In this document: piece by piece, positions 17,552 to 29,112 of the stretch
How positions within the stretch are numbered: the first letter of the stretch is position 1
Layout of the letters: the number at the start of each line of letters is the position of its first letter
Assembly (NCBI GenBank): GCA_010093485.1
Contig: MU001507.1
Span: forward strand, 1,508,662-1,572,661
Reading direction: 5' to 3'
DNA length: 64,000 bases
Source: Karstenula rhodostoma CBS 690.94
Lineage: Eukaryota > Ascomycota > Dothideomycetes > Pleosporales > Didymosphaeriaceae
Position numbers and translations under genes: made by a program
Notes under the pieces: generated by a model
Database searches by the model: none
What the model was told of the DNA's origin: nothing
Seen by the model: the letters and a program-made list of their open reading frames with translations, nothing else

Positions 17552-18902
17552 TTACTCTGCCAACTTCACATCGTCCAGGTTCCTCCTGACAAATTGTGTG
17601 ACCTTATCCAGACCCTCCTTCACGCTTTGGGTATGATTGACATAGCCAATGCGCACATAACCCTTGAACTCTTCCCCGAAACAGTCACTTCCAGGGACAA
17701 ACATCACGCCTGTCTTCTCCAGTAGCTTCTCGCAAAAGTCGACCGAGTCCACAGGCTTCCCGTCGCGGTGGAATCGAACGAATGCCGTGGTGCCCGCGAC
17801 TGGCTTCACCCAGTCGCACGCATCGTCGTTCTTCAACACGAACTTCTCCATGATTTCCATGTTCGACTTGGCCAAGGCGATGTTGCGAGCGAGTAGGCTG
17901 TGAATGGTCGATGGGTCTAGTGCAAAGGCCGCAACCTGCTCATCCAACGTACTAACGGAGATCAAGGTGTAGTGTCGCGCCTCAGCAATCTCATCGATGA
18001 TACTAGCGTCGCGGGATGCAATCCAGCCTACGCGGATACCTGCCAGCGAGTATGCTTTTGACATTGAGCCTGTTGCGATGACACGCTCGTATCCCATGGA
18101 CATGATTGAAGGCGGGAACTCATTGTCCATGGGTGTGATACCATGAAATATGGGCCGGTAAACCTCGTCGCTGTGGATGATGATCTTGTGCTCTGACGCA
18201 ATGTCGACAACTTGTTGGAGGAAAGACTTCCCCAATACAGCGCCAGTAGGGTTGTGCGGGTTGTTGATGATGATCATCTTGGTGTTGGGCTTGATGAGAG
18301 ATTTGAGATGGTCTATCGAGGGACTCCATTTGTTCTCCGGGCTGGCTTTCCAAAGCGAGACCTCGGCACCGAGTTGCTTGGGTACTTCATAGAGTGATTG
18401 ATCTGGTTTCTTGTAAGCCTACACCTTTTGGAGGAATCACTAGGCGGACGCACATGTAGGGTAGTGACATATCACATGATCACCGGGGCCGAGCAATGCG
18501 TATGCAATCAGATAATTCGCCTGAATGGCTCCATTTGTGGTGAGGATGTTTTCACGTGGCAAGACTTTGCCAGAGCGAGCAGAGTACAGTCGGGCAAGGT
18601 TGTCTCGCAACGCATCCGCGCCGCGGATTGCACCGTACGTAAGCGCCGTGGAGGTTTTGAAGACTTCGCGAGTCTTGTCCTCGGAAAGCTCGCGTAGCTC
18701 GTCGATGGAAATGGACGCGCAGCATGTTTCAGCAATGTTGTACTTGCAGTTGTGCTCGTACTTGTCCATCCACTATGGCAGGTCAGCGTAGGTTTTCTGG
18801 GAAGAGGTGCAACGTGCCCGAACACAGCGTATGGGCATATGCATGCACGTTCAACAAGTCGATACTTACAGCTTCAACAGAGAATTGGGCGATCTTTACC
18901 AT
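17552..18902 (-). CDS. PLP-dependent aminotransferase, class I/II
   Basis: Three exons (18902-18870, 18772-18454, 18402-17552) give 400 residues with consistent phases. The first exon codes only 11 residues (MVKIAQFSVEA). Fold-type I landmarks: LTTNGAIQANYLIAYALLGPGDHVICHYPTY (cofactor phosphate loop, Tyr formed across intron 2), IINNPHNPTGAVL, HSDEVYRPIFH (Asp and Tyr contacting the PLP ring), and the Schiff-base Lys in ATGSMSKAYSLAGIRVGW. The C-terminal YVRIGYVNH holds the substrate carboxylate Arg. The family covers aspartate/aromatic aminotransferases and cysteine-S-lyase-like members; the donor and acceptor cannot be told from sequence. No targeting signal. It lies upstream of xanA on the same strand but with a separate promoter region, so no joint pathway is claimed. 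Confidence 0.9.
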
Positions 18903-19493
18903 TTTGATCGATCCACGCTTGGGGAACACGAGGATAGGTAGTTGTAGTGGGAGTGTGAAGTGTTGTACTTGGAATTGAGTAGATATAGTTGGAGGTAATT
19001 GACATAGGGTGTCGTGGCCTCGGAAGTGGCTAGACTAACACGACCTGCATTTGGGCGCCCGCGTGCAGTACCTGGATCGGCGCTGCGTAGCATACAGCAA
19101 GCATATGCGAGCAATAGCATCCAGCGAGGATGCTCACTACCGCAGCAGCGATGCATCTCGACGGGGGCCAGATACTGTGTAGCTGTCCCTCGGCCTCGGC
19201 TCTGGCCCGCCTGAGGCAAGCGTGCCATGCTGCCATCTTGGCGACCATCTGATCACGACCAGCCTCGCCCCCGCAACTCGCTGCTCACACGATGCGATAA
19301 CAGACCAACTGCCCGTCTCGCCGACCAACTTCTGTCGCCGCCATTCCTTTGGCCATTGTTTCCGAAGCTCTTCCCCCTCGAGCTCCTTCGGCACACGCTG
19401 CACTCCCACGTGCGTCCCTTGCCTGCGTCGACGTCACCTAGGCAATAGCTAAGCTCTGGGACGGTTGCTGCCAATTCACCGCACCGCCGCTGC
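18903..19493. other. Divergent intergenic region
   Basis: Between the aminotransferase and ABC-transporter starts. ORFs on both strands here extend or mirror the neighbouring genes and have no domain. Promoters for both genes should lie here. Confidence 0.55.
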
Positions 19494-22400
19494 GTGGAGC
19501 GCGACATGCGACGCCCATGCATCGCCGCGCTTGTGGTCTCGCTGTCGCTTGCGGGACCGGCGGCAGCTCGCAAGACCTTTGCTAACCATTCCGCCGCCCA
19601 AGTTCCTCTCGACCTCTTCTCGCTGTACGACGACCGGCCCGATGGCTGTCCGCCATGCTTCAACTGCAACCTCGACGACTTCCAGTGCCACCAGTTCGCC
19701 AAGTGCGTGAAAGGGAATGGAAAGTGCGACTGCACACCTGGGTTCGGAGGAGAAGACTGTTCCACGCCGCTGTGTGGCGCGCTGCCCGACGGCAATCGGA
19801 ACAGGGCCCCCAGAAGCGGCGACACGTGCGACTGCAAAGAGGGCTGGGGAGGCATCAACTGCAATGTCTGCGAGACAAACCAGGCCTGCAGCGCCATGAT
19901 GCCCGAAGGCGAGGGCGGCGTCTGTTTCAAGGAAGGCCAGCTGGTCAAGGAGAACTACCAGATGTGCGACATCACCAACAGGAAGATCCTCGACCAGCTC
20001 AAAGACAAGAAGCCTCAGGCCACCTTCTCTTGCAACGCAGGAACCGACGAGTGCAACTTCCAGTGTAAGCACGAGCAAACAGCGCTAGCAGATGCGTGGG
20101 CTAACAGAAGCAGTCTGGGTCGATCAGAAGGAATCCTTTTACTGCGCCCTCGATACCTGCAGCTCCAACTTCGAAGCCCTTTCCGATCGCAACATTTCAA
20201 AGTTCAACTGCGAAAACATTGAATGCGCATGCGTGCCCGGCAGGATGCTGTGTGGCGAAGACGGATCTATCGACATCGGAGACTTCCTCAAGGAGTCGAT
20301 AAAAGGACCGGCCGAGTTCAAGTCCGTTTCGACGGTTGAGCCCAGCAAAGAGAGTGGCAGCATCTTCTCGGAGCCTGCCATGAACGATCTCATCTCCAGC
20401 ATCTTCGGCGACGAGAGCATCTTCCTCCAGTGCAACGCCGGAGAGTGTCTCTACGAGACTGAAGTTCCCGGTTACGAAAGGCCAATCAAGACCATCAACA
20501 CCCCGTTGATTGCCGGTGTCATCGCAGGATGCGCTTTGTTCGTCGTGGCCGTCATCCTGGTCATCTGGTATCTGGCCCGCAGAGCCGAAAGGCGAAAATG
20601 GGGACCCATTCACTTGTCCGATGACGAGGAAGATGAGAACGCAAAACTTCTGGCCGACCACAAACCCGCTTCATTGACGTTTGAAAATGTATCATATCAG
20701 CTGAAGGGCAAACAGATTCTCACCGGTATCACCGGTGCTGTGCACCCAGGAGAGCTTCTGGCCATCATGGGTGCCTCGGGCGCTGGCAAAACGACCTTCC
20801 TCGATATTCTCGCGCGCAAGAACAAGATCGGTGCCACTGGAGGAAATTTCTACCTTAATGGCGAGCACGTCCGCGATGACGAGTTCCGCAGCGTTATCGG
20901 CTTTGTGGATCAGGAGGACACCTTGTTGCCTACTTTGACCGTACATGAGACGATTCTGGACTCGGCTCTGCTGCGACTTCCCAAAGAGATGAGCCGTGCA
21001 TCGAAAGAGCAGCTTGTAGATGATGTTGAGCGACAACTAGGCATCCACCACATCCGTCACCAGAAGATCGGGTCTGAGGAGAGTGGCCGCGGTATCTCCG
21101 GAGGAGAGAAGCGCCGTGTCGGTATTGCCTGTGAACTCGTTACGTCGCCCAGCATTCTATTCCTGGACGAGCCAACCAGTGGTCTCGATGCCTTCAACGC
21201 CTTCAACGTCGTGGAGTGCTTGGTCAACCTCGTCAAATCCTACAACAGGACTGTCGTATTCACTATCCACCAGCCACGCTCTAATATCGTAGCGCTCTTC
21301 GATCAGCTAATTCTTCTCGCCAAAGGCAGAACTGTCTACTCTGGACCCTTCGAAAACTGCCAGGCCTACTTTGATAATATCGGGTACACTTGCCCGCCTG
21401 GCTTCAATATTGCCGATTATCTAGTAGATCTTACCATGCACGCCAGCGCCGTCACTCAGCCCATTGATGATACCAACTCGCTTTTCTCCAGACAAGGTCT
21501 CGGCACAAGAGCAAGCAGCGCCATTGCAGTCAAGTCTATTCGAAGTGTTAACACGGACCGGGACACCGTAGGCAGCCCAAGTATCTCCAGTATTCGGCCA
21601 AAGGGCAAGCGGAGAGCATCAATCAAGCAACAACAGGAGCGTGAGCTGTTCACGAGGAAGAAGAGTAACGTGAATGACGGTACGATGTCCCCCAAATCTG
21701 ATGATGGTGGCCCCTATCAGCCTCGCGAGGGTAGTAATGGTCAGTGGCTAAAACTTTCGCGTCAACAAGGTGCTCCGCCTCCCCAGATCCTGGAAGATCC
21801 GGATGAGTTGCCACCTCCTGCCGACGGCGGGACTGGAACGAACCTGGATACGCTTGTGCACGCCTACGCAACCTCAGATGTGGCTGCTGCACTTCGCGAT
21901 GATATTGCCAGTGCCATATCGTCGGCCAACCAAGCGAATGGCGTCAGCGACGATCACCAGCAGGCCAATGGCTTCGTAGCAGCTGGTAAAGTCAGAGGCT
22001 TCCGAAAAGTCGGTCTGCTTGGTCAGTTCATCATCCTATCGAGACGGACATGGCGCAACCTCTACCGGAACCCGATGCTCATGTTGACGCATTACGCCAT
22101 CGCAATCGTTCTCGCTGTATTCCTAGGTTTCTTGTTCTTTGGCCTGACCGACGACATCAAGGGATTCCAAAACCGTCTGGGTCTTTTCTTCTTCGTGTTA
22201 GCATTATTCGGCTTCAGCACCCTTACAGTTCTCACGGTCTTTGCACCTGAGCGTCTACTCTTCACGCGTGAACGAGCGAAGGGCTATTATTCGCCACTTT
22301 CTTACTTTGCGTCTAAAGTCTTCTTCGACATTGTACCATTACGCTTGATTCCGCCCATCATCCTCGGTATTATCGTGTACCCGATGACCGGACTTGTTCC

Positions 22401-22900
22401 CGCGTGGCCTCAGTTTCTCAAGTTTGTCCTCTTCTTGGTGTTATTCAACCTAGCTGCTGCGGCTGTCTTCTTGTTCATCGGCATCGTCTTCCGCAACGGA
22501 GGAGTAGCGAATCTGGTCGGCGTGCTCGTAATGCTGTTCAGTCTGCTCTTCTCTGGTTTTTTCTTGAACAAGGACAGCATCCCTCCAGCGGCCAAGTGGT
22601 TACAAACAGTGAGTATTCAATTCAAACTGTACACATGAGACCAACGCTAACATTCTCGATCAGCTTTCTATATTCCACTACGCATTCGAAGGTCTCATCG
22701 TTAACGAGGTCAAATACCTCTCGCTTGTAGATCACAAGTATGGGCTTGACATCGAAGTTCCCGGCTCCGCCATTCTGAGCTCATTCGGCTTCAACGTTCT
22801 CGCGTTATGGAAGGACTGTATTGGACTCGCCGTCTTCGGTGCCTCTTTTGTTGTACTAGCATATCTCGCTATGCACTTACTGCTCGTGGAGAGGCGGTAG
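19494..22900 (+). CDS. ABCG-family transporter with EGF-like lumenal N terminus (Adp1-like)
   Basis: Three exons (19494-20064, 20111-22608, 22664-22900) give 1,101 residues, similar in length to yeast Adp1. A second ATG (19506) begins the clear signal peptide [22 protein letters not shown] cysteine-rich EGF-like region follows ([49 protein letters not shown]), then a first TM ([21 protein letters not shown]). The single nucleotide-binding domain has Walker [10 protein letters not shown], signature [10 protein letters not shown] and Walker [13 protein letters not shown]. After a disordered basic linker, an ABC2-type membrane domain with about six helices ends in VERR. This is a half-size ABCG protein, so it probably dimerises. 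Adp1 relatives sit in internal membranes; the cargo is unknown. Intron 1 removes the in-frame stop risk between the two cysteine-rich parts. Confidence 0.93.
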
Positions 22901-24426
22901 CGCATTCCGCTGCATACGAGCTTTGTATGGCGGACCCGTCGCCTGCTGTGTAAACAGGTGCGGAGGCTCCACGAGCTGCGATTTTCTTAAGGCGTTTTGC
23001 ATATTTCCTAGTCCATCTGTCTTCATAGTCATTGTTCGCATATGGGGACGCGCCTTGCATAGACGGCGCTCATGCCATACAAGGCAAAACAGGCCTGGTG
23101 GCTGCTTATATCGATACAACACCATTATATTAGACAAAGCTGGTCTCATCTCGACTCAATCTGCAGCGCTTATCTGCATCCACAGGCGGGTGGAAGACTT
23201 TACTCGTTAACACGAAATCTTTTAAGCATTGTGGGAATTGAAAACACCCCAGGTTTGGCCTGCGGATCATGTGGTTCCAATATAACGGCAACTATCGGGC
23301 TGTGGTACGGGTTCTCCCGCTTGCCTCGCGAAATGGGGGGCTCCCATCTTCTAGCCCGGTGCGGCAGATCCCCCTTCGGCTTCGATCCTAACGTGTGAAC
23401 GTGCTCATCCATATCGCGCTTCGCCATGTCCGAGGTGCGGGTCAGAGTCGTTCTCCACTCGAGTGGGGGACCTTGAGCTCGCACGCTACTGCACTGCGGA
23501 ACCTCCAAGGCGACTGCATTCTACAAACGGCTAGGTTACGAAAAGGTGCGTTTGAGAAGCAGAGCCTCTTCTGCGCGAAGGATGCAAACTAGCATCCTGA
23601 GGCCCACGGCTGAATGCACTGTATCGTACATGTGGCTAGCTTGGTGGCGATACACGAGATAGCGGTCGTTTGCAAGGATAAACCTCCGTGGGAATGAGCG
23701 GAGCCAAACATCCGGAGCTCCCCGTACGCCATATGCTCGGCTGCGTGCGCGTCTAGCTAGGGCGCGGGAGGGAACTCGAGAATTGCACTTCCCCTGAGTC
23801 GCTAGCGGCAACGCCTGGCGTCGACGGGGCGCGAAGGCGGGCAGGCCGGGGCCGCTGTTGTTTCGGATGGGTACCGGGACCTGTGGGGCGATGAGATGGG
23901 CAGGTACGTGCCATTGATTGTACGAGGGGACAGACTCTCGAGGGTGCAAGTGCCGGTGGGTTAGTTTGGCATGGGAATGTGGGTTGTAGGTAAGATTCCA
24001 AGGCGTGCAAGAACGGGGTCAGTGAAGTGGGTCGTCTTTATGGAAGCTGCGATGTTGGGATTCACGATTCATCCTGGGTCCCCGGTGTTGGGATGTCGGT
24101 GGGCATGGCATGGTATCAATGTGCAGATCTGTCGGGCCCATGCCTCAGGATCTGCGTGATGGACTGTATGGATGGACAACTTTAATAGAACGTAGTGGAA
24201 CTGAGGATCTAGTGTCCAGAGCGAAGAGATTGATGGTTTTGGTCCAAGTCACTGGACGCTGCGCAAACAAGCGCGACTCTAAGAAGCCATGGTTTGAAAT
24301 AAGGATGTAAGTGATTGATTTTACAAGTTATATATATACAGGATATCAAAGGCTGTATGCACAAGTCTATGCCCACATATACGTAGAGCTTTGTTGTCAA
24401 ATACTCGATGCTCCGTGAGAGGGTGT
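22901..24426. other. Tail-to-tail intergenic region with a GNAT-like relic
   Basis: No intact gene. Around 23395-23550 two different plus-strand frames show pieces resembling a GNAT acetyltransferase (see the pseudogene entry). The remainder has only short anonymous ORFs. Confidence 0.5.
23395..23550 (+). pseudogene. Possible decayed GNAT N-acetyltransferase fragment
   Basis: In one plus frame (from 23395) the translation contains HVRGAGQSRSPLEWG, resembling the acetyl-CoA loop and following helix of fungal GNAT enzymes (R-G-x-G...LLEWG). About 75 bp later, in another frame (23498-23548), comes GTSKATAFYKRLGYEKV, which looks like the C-terminal A-x-x-FYxxLGYE motif. Upstream sequence lacks a matching N-terminal domain, and stops separate the two pieces. 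A frameshifted relic is the simplest reading. Chance similarity cannot be excluded, because both pieces are short. Confidence 0.3.
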
Positions 24427-25781
24427 TCATAGGTAGGTGTAGCAGAACGGTCCGTCCGTGGTGCTCATCAGATCGCGCATCGTCACGGGCGGGCCGGCAG
24501 CGTATCCGAGATCGATGACGGTGTCGAGTGTGGTTTCTGCGCTCGGAGGATTGTTCAAGAAGGTGCCGGTGCCGGCAATTCCCTTTGCACCCGTGCGCTC
24601 CTTCTTGTCCAGAAGCTGCCAGATCCACCACACACGGTCGATCATGGCGTGGTGCGTGTAGAAGAGAGGGTCTCCAGGGGAAGTGTTCACGTCACGGCCA
24701 GGATCGCCGCCCATCGCGTAATGTCCACCACCGTGAATGCCAATGCTGCCGCCTCCGGGGACGCCTTGCATGGTCATCTGAAAGTCGTTTACGTCTTTGG
24801 GCTTGAGGATGTTGTAGGCGACGGCGGTGGCGTTGGAGTACTGGCGGATAACGGCGTCCGTCAAATCACGCTTGAGACAGCGAGGGTTGTAGCTCAAGCC
24901 GTCACCGTTGACTTCGTTGCCACCACCTGGGATAGCGAGCCCTACTGGTCCTAGGTTGACCTGCATAGAGGCGAATGGTCCGGACTTCACGCAACCGCCA
25001 CCTGAACCGGTGGGAAGAATCAGAGGGGGGAGATCACCTCCGCCTAGTACGATATCGCCCGTCTTCTCGACGTACTCGCCATCACCGGACATGGAGAAAT
25101 CGGAGCCATCGGTGATAGGCGACTTCTCAAGACCAACGAGGCCTGACAGTGCCCAGTTCCAGTATGGCTGAAGGCCGGTGTAGCCACACTCATTTCGAAG
25201 GGCCTGTTCGTAGGACCAGGTAAAGTAGCGGTGCCACGCCAAGAAAGTACCAGTGTAGTGAATGTAGTTTGCCTGCAGAATGTGTGTGGCGATGAAGTCA
25301 TCGTAGCGTGACCTGACTCCAGGGGCGACAGAAGCAGGAGTCCTGGCAGGTTTGCTTTGCAGGCACAGGACTGCATCCGTGTATGCCTTGCGCTGCTTCT
25401 TGGTCAGGGCAGACCTGTGTCATGGTTAGCTTCCGTCGATTGACATGTGTTGAGATCGATCTGAGTGCATATTTCAACCAAGCAGAAACAAGATGTGCTA
25501 CTGGTTTTGAACTTGGATGATGAAACTTCGGTTACTTACCATTCCCGTCGTACAGAGAGGTTTCCAAGCGAGCAGCCATCCCGCTTCTCGTTCGCTGCGA
25601 GGGTTTCATTGGTCGTCTGGCCAGCGAATTCTGCCAGCTGCGCAAGCTGCTCATTGGCCTGGGCCTCGTCCGAGGAGGCTTGAGTTGGCAAGGTGGCAGC
25701 TGAGCCATCCTTCTGTGGAGTGGGGATGGCAGTTGACAGGGCCGCCACGAGGCACAAAGCCACGGAAGTGGTGAAACGCAT
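24427..25781 (-). CDS. Secreted short tyrosinase / catechol oxidase
   Basis: Two exons (25781-25540 and 25414-24427) with a 125-nt intron give 409 residues. Type-3 copper enzyme oxidising phenols or catechols to quinones. The signal peptide is MRFTTSVALCLVAALSTAIP; a propeptide-like stretch ends with the dibasic KR in NEKRDGCSLG, a possible Kex2 site. CuA region: FIATHILQANYIHYTGTFLAWHRYFTW, then NECGYTGLQPYWNW. CuB region: GIHGGGHYAMGG and DPLFYTHHAMIDRVWWIWQ. The protein ends soon after the catalytic core (FCYTYL), without the long C-terminal lid of cytosolic melanin tyrosinases. This short secreted form resembles A. oryzae catechol oxidase AoCO4. It stands alone, with no pigment cluster around it. 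Monophenolase versus diphenolase activity cannot be judged. Confidence 0.93.
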
Positions 25782-27438
25782 CTTGACTGGTTGAAATGTT
25801 CCGACCAACAATGACGAAGAGGAGCTGAAGTCGAACAACAGGATAAAAGAGAACAAGTGGCTGAACACTTGGCTGCACCTCGATATATTAAGATTGGGAA
25901 GGAGGTGGAACTTAAAATCACCGCTGCCGTCGCTTAGCCGGTTCTTAAAGGGCGCTCGAAGATGAAGATGGAGGCCTGCATTCTTTCGGTGAAGTATTGG
26001 ACTGTTTGAAGGCGATGGTCCAAGTGTCGGCCGGGGGCCAGTCAGGTACCCTGTACATGTCAAGTACGCGATGGTGCTGGGCGTGTTCCTCGGTGTATGG
26101 ATCAACCTGGGCTCTAGGGCTAGAGCAAAGTGGACCTGGACGAGACGGCAGAGAGAAGCACTCTCGGTGAAGCTTCTTGAAAGGCAATGGTGGAATGGCG
26201 CAGGAATAAGATTGACTGGTTGTTACCCTTGCGTCGGGACGTTGTGATGAAGGATGAAGTAGAAGAAGTGGACTAGCCAGCACGTGTTCGCTAGAGCCAT
26301 GCACATTCCGCTCCAAATGGCCTAGCACGACTCTATCTTGCACGGCAGTCCGGCGCGTGTACCGACTTGGCGCCACCTGCTGCAGGTCACGCCACCTGGG
26401 CGCGTCACCGTGTAAAACCAATCACACTGTTCATCCTATAAAGGTACTAGAGCAGAGCCCCTGACGCACTACGAACTCAACCTTGCTGCTGCTGACCATG
26501 TAAGCTTCGCATGACGGACAGCTGAATCGATTTACCCTCTGTGTTTCCCGAATTGGATGCATCACATACATACCGGCCCTGCCAAGTGATGGACAAAACG
26601 AGTGGTATAAGCGCGCAAAGCACCCCCCAGCGTGTTCGGACCTCTTTGTAATCTTCTACAAGGAAAAACCCAGGCGCGCTACGCACCCGAAGCTGCCGGG
26701 AGGGTGTAAGCGAAATCGAAATCGAAACTCAAAGGAACAAGGTTTGCGCGGCTCCATCTAGTGTCGTTTAGATGCCGCATGAAGACAAACGTCACTCGTA
26801 TTGAACCGATAAACTCGCACATTTACCGTCAGCATTCATCCGGAAGCTGTCCATTCCCGAACCGATCCGATCCACAGCTGTGTCCGGCCGTACTGTAACC
26901 TGTCGCTGCAAGTTTAGGTGGGGTCGGATGTGTAGCGTACCCGCTGTCAGAAAGCGAGGGGCCACTCGATCTGAGATGAACAACGATTTGGTTCGCTCCA
27001 TGTCTCCTCGTAGATCGTTGCGAGCTCAACCCAGGGATACCCGCAACAGGTTGATACCCTGTACATAATTACGCGACAGCCTGACCCCTCTCACGGTCCA
27101 TTCAGCGGCTGCGTCCTCTGCCGACAACCGCCCAGGAGGCGTGCCATGGCCCTACGCATGTGCTAGATCCTTAATATGATATTACGACCGCATCCCGGGT
27201 GCTATTCTCTTGGGACATTCGTTTCGTCTCCGTTTTTGGATGTCATGTCATCTGCGACTCAGGCACCCGCTTCATCGTCCCGCTATTATAGTGTAATGGA
27301 ATCGCTTCCATGAACCGGACTTTCATTTGATCGTTTGCCTGGGATACGCCATGGCAACCTGTTTCTCCTGAAGATCTTGTCACTACTTACATCAATCGCA
27401 TCGTGAGATTCGCCCCAAGCGAACGTGAACACGTCAAA
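25782..27438. other. Divergent intergenic region, no gene seen
   Basis: The 1.65 kb between the tyrosinase start (minus) and the rhodopsin-domain gene start (plus). ORFs are below about 160 codons with no domain. Longer than most promoters in this window. Confidence 0.55.
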
Positions 27439-28906
27439 ATGGGGCCAGAGCAGCCCAAGCAAGGTGCCTATCCCCAAGAGAACGATGGGCCGCGAATTTT
27501 GGGAGTTGTGCTTGGCACCACAGTCTTCGCGGTCATCACTATGGTGGCTCGGCTCTGGGTCAGAGTGAAGCTGATTCGCAATGTTGGATGGGATGTGAGA
27601 TATCCCAAAGGCCCGCCGCCATGGGAACCTAACGCTAACAATTTTAGGACTATTCCATGGCATGTGCAACAATACTTGTGAGTTGAGCCCGAACCACCTC
27701 GTTATATAATGCTGACGGCTACAGTGTATAGTAGGAGCTGGCATTGTTATCCCAGAGGTGCATTATGGAGCCGGGAGACACATCGATCAGATATCGCCCG
27801 AGGACTTTAAGCTCGGGTTCAAGTTAAACTTTATCACCCAGCCCATATATCTGATTGCCATCTGCGTCGTAAAGATGTCAGTTGGATTCTTTTTGCTGCG
27901 CATAGCAATCATTCCATTCTACAGACACACAATCCAGGGCATCATGGGTTTTATGGCTTTTTACACCACCGGTTGCTTTTTCGTATGTACTTGGTTCCTA
28001 CTGCGCACCGCAACACTAACCCGCACCAGACGATCATGTTCCAATGCACGAATATCGCCGTCCAGTGGGATCAGTCGGCCAAGGGCACTTGCTGGACCAA
28101 AAAAACAATCCAAGCACTTGGTTATACCAACGTCTCCTGCAACATTGTCACCGATCTCCTCCTCGCGATCGTCATCCCCGTAAGCACTCCTCTCCTCCGG
28201 CTCGAAACCCCATTGACACATAGGTCCACAGATACCCATGCTCTGGCAAGTCCAGCTGAACCGGAGGCAAAAATCGTCCGTAATCTGCATTCTCGGTCTC
28301 GGTGTCTTCGCCACGGCCGCCGCTCTTGTCAAGATCTCGTTCCTCCCAAACTATGGTATCACAGGCGACTGGCTCTGGGACTCGCGCAACATCACCATCT
28401 GGACCGCCCTCGAGACCTGCGTCGGCATCATAGCGGGCAACCTACCCTGCCTCAAACCTCTCTTCCGCACAGTCCTCGGCTCCACATACGGTCGCGGATC
28501 AAAAGGCAGGACGGGCGCTACAGGCAATACACCACGCTATCTCTCGAGAGCTTACGGCGTTGGGACAAATGCGCATGCTGCAAAAGCAAAGGGCTTCTCG
28601 AGCTTGACTTCGAACAAAACGAACAAGCAACCACGTCACCCCTACGAACTGGAAACCATGAGAGTTGGTGAGCGCGAAAGCAGAGCAATGAGCGCAGCGA
28701 GTATGAGGGGAGACAGCGGAAGCGACAAGAGAAGCGAGGGAAGTTTGGAGTTACTGGATACGCAGAATGCGAGTCTGGGGCTGGGTGGCATATTGAAAAC
28801 AACAGAAGTCACACAGTCCCGGGAGGCGACGGGCATTGTGCCGCCGTCATCAAGAGCAGGGGAACTGGAGTTACGGCCGGAGAGAGGCATTAGGGACATG
28901 GTTTGA
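27439..28906 (+). CDS. Seven-helix membrane protein of the fungal rhodopsin-domain (Pth11-like) family
   Basis: Five exons (27439-27594, 27648-27677, 27725-27982, 28030-28179, 28232-28906), every junction in phase 0, give 422 residues. Exon 2 is a 30-nt micro-exon (DYSMACATIL) that completes the family motif VGWDDY. Predicted helices: ILGVVLGTTVFAVITMVARLWV; MACATILCIVGAGIVIP; PIYLIAICVVKMSVGFFLLRIA; GIMGFMAFYTTGCFF; VSCNIVTDLLLAIVIPIPMLW; SVICILGLGVFATAAALVKI; and IWTALETCVGIIAGNLPCLKPLF. The 140-residue cytosolic tail is Ser/Arg-rich. These proteins are abundant plasma-membrane receptors or receptor-like proteins in Pezizomycotina; most have no known ligand and lack the retinal lysine of true opsins. 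No N-terminal CFEM domain is present here. The start is the ATG at 27439. Confidence 0.87.
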
Positions 28907-29112
28907 GTTGTATACCGGCGGATCTTGTGCATGTTCATTTGTTCGATACCATATGGCTTCAGGCGTTCTTGGGCAGCGGGCATAGCGCGGCGGGTGTTTC
29001 GAAAGTCAGAAAGTGTGGCTCATGTATGCGATCAATTGCTGTAAACAAGCCCATGACTATCCAAACTCCTTTTGATGCCTTGCGCATCTTACCCCTACAT
29101 CTTCGGGCAGAC

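Noticed and set aside
23330..23395. tRNA-like string (TAGCCCGGTGCGG ... TTCGATCC)
   Set aside because: The distance between the D-like and T-like elements is too short to fit an anticodon arm.
16062..25781. Secondary-metabolite or pigment cluster (dioxygenase, aminotransferase, ABC transporter, tyrosinase)
   Set aside because: No PKS, NRPS, terpene synthase, P450 or pathway regulator is present, and each gene fits a separate primary or housekeeping role.
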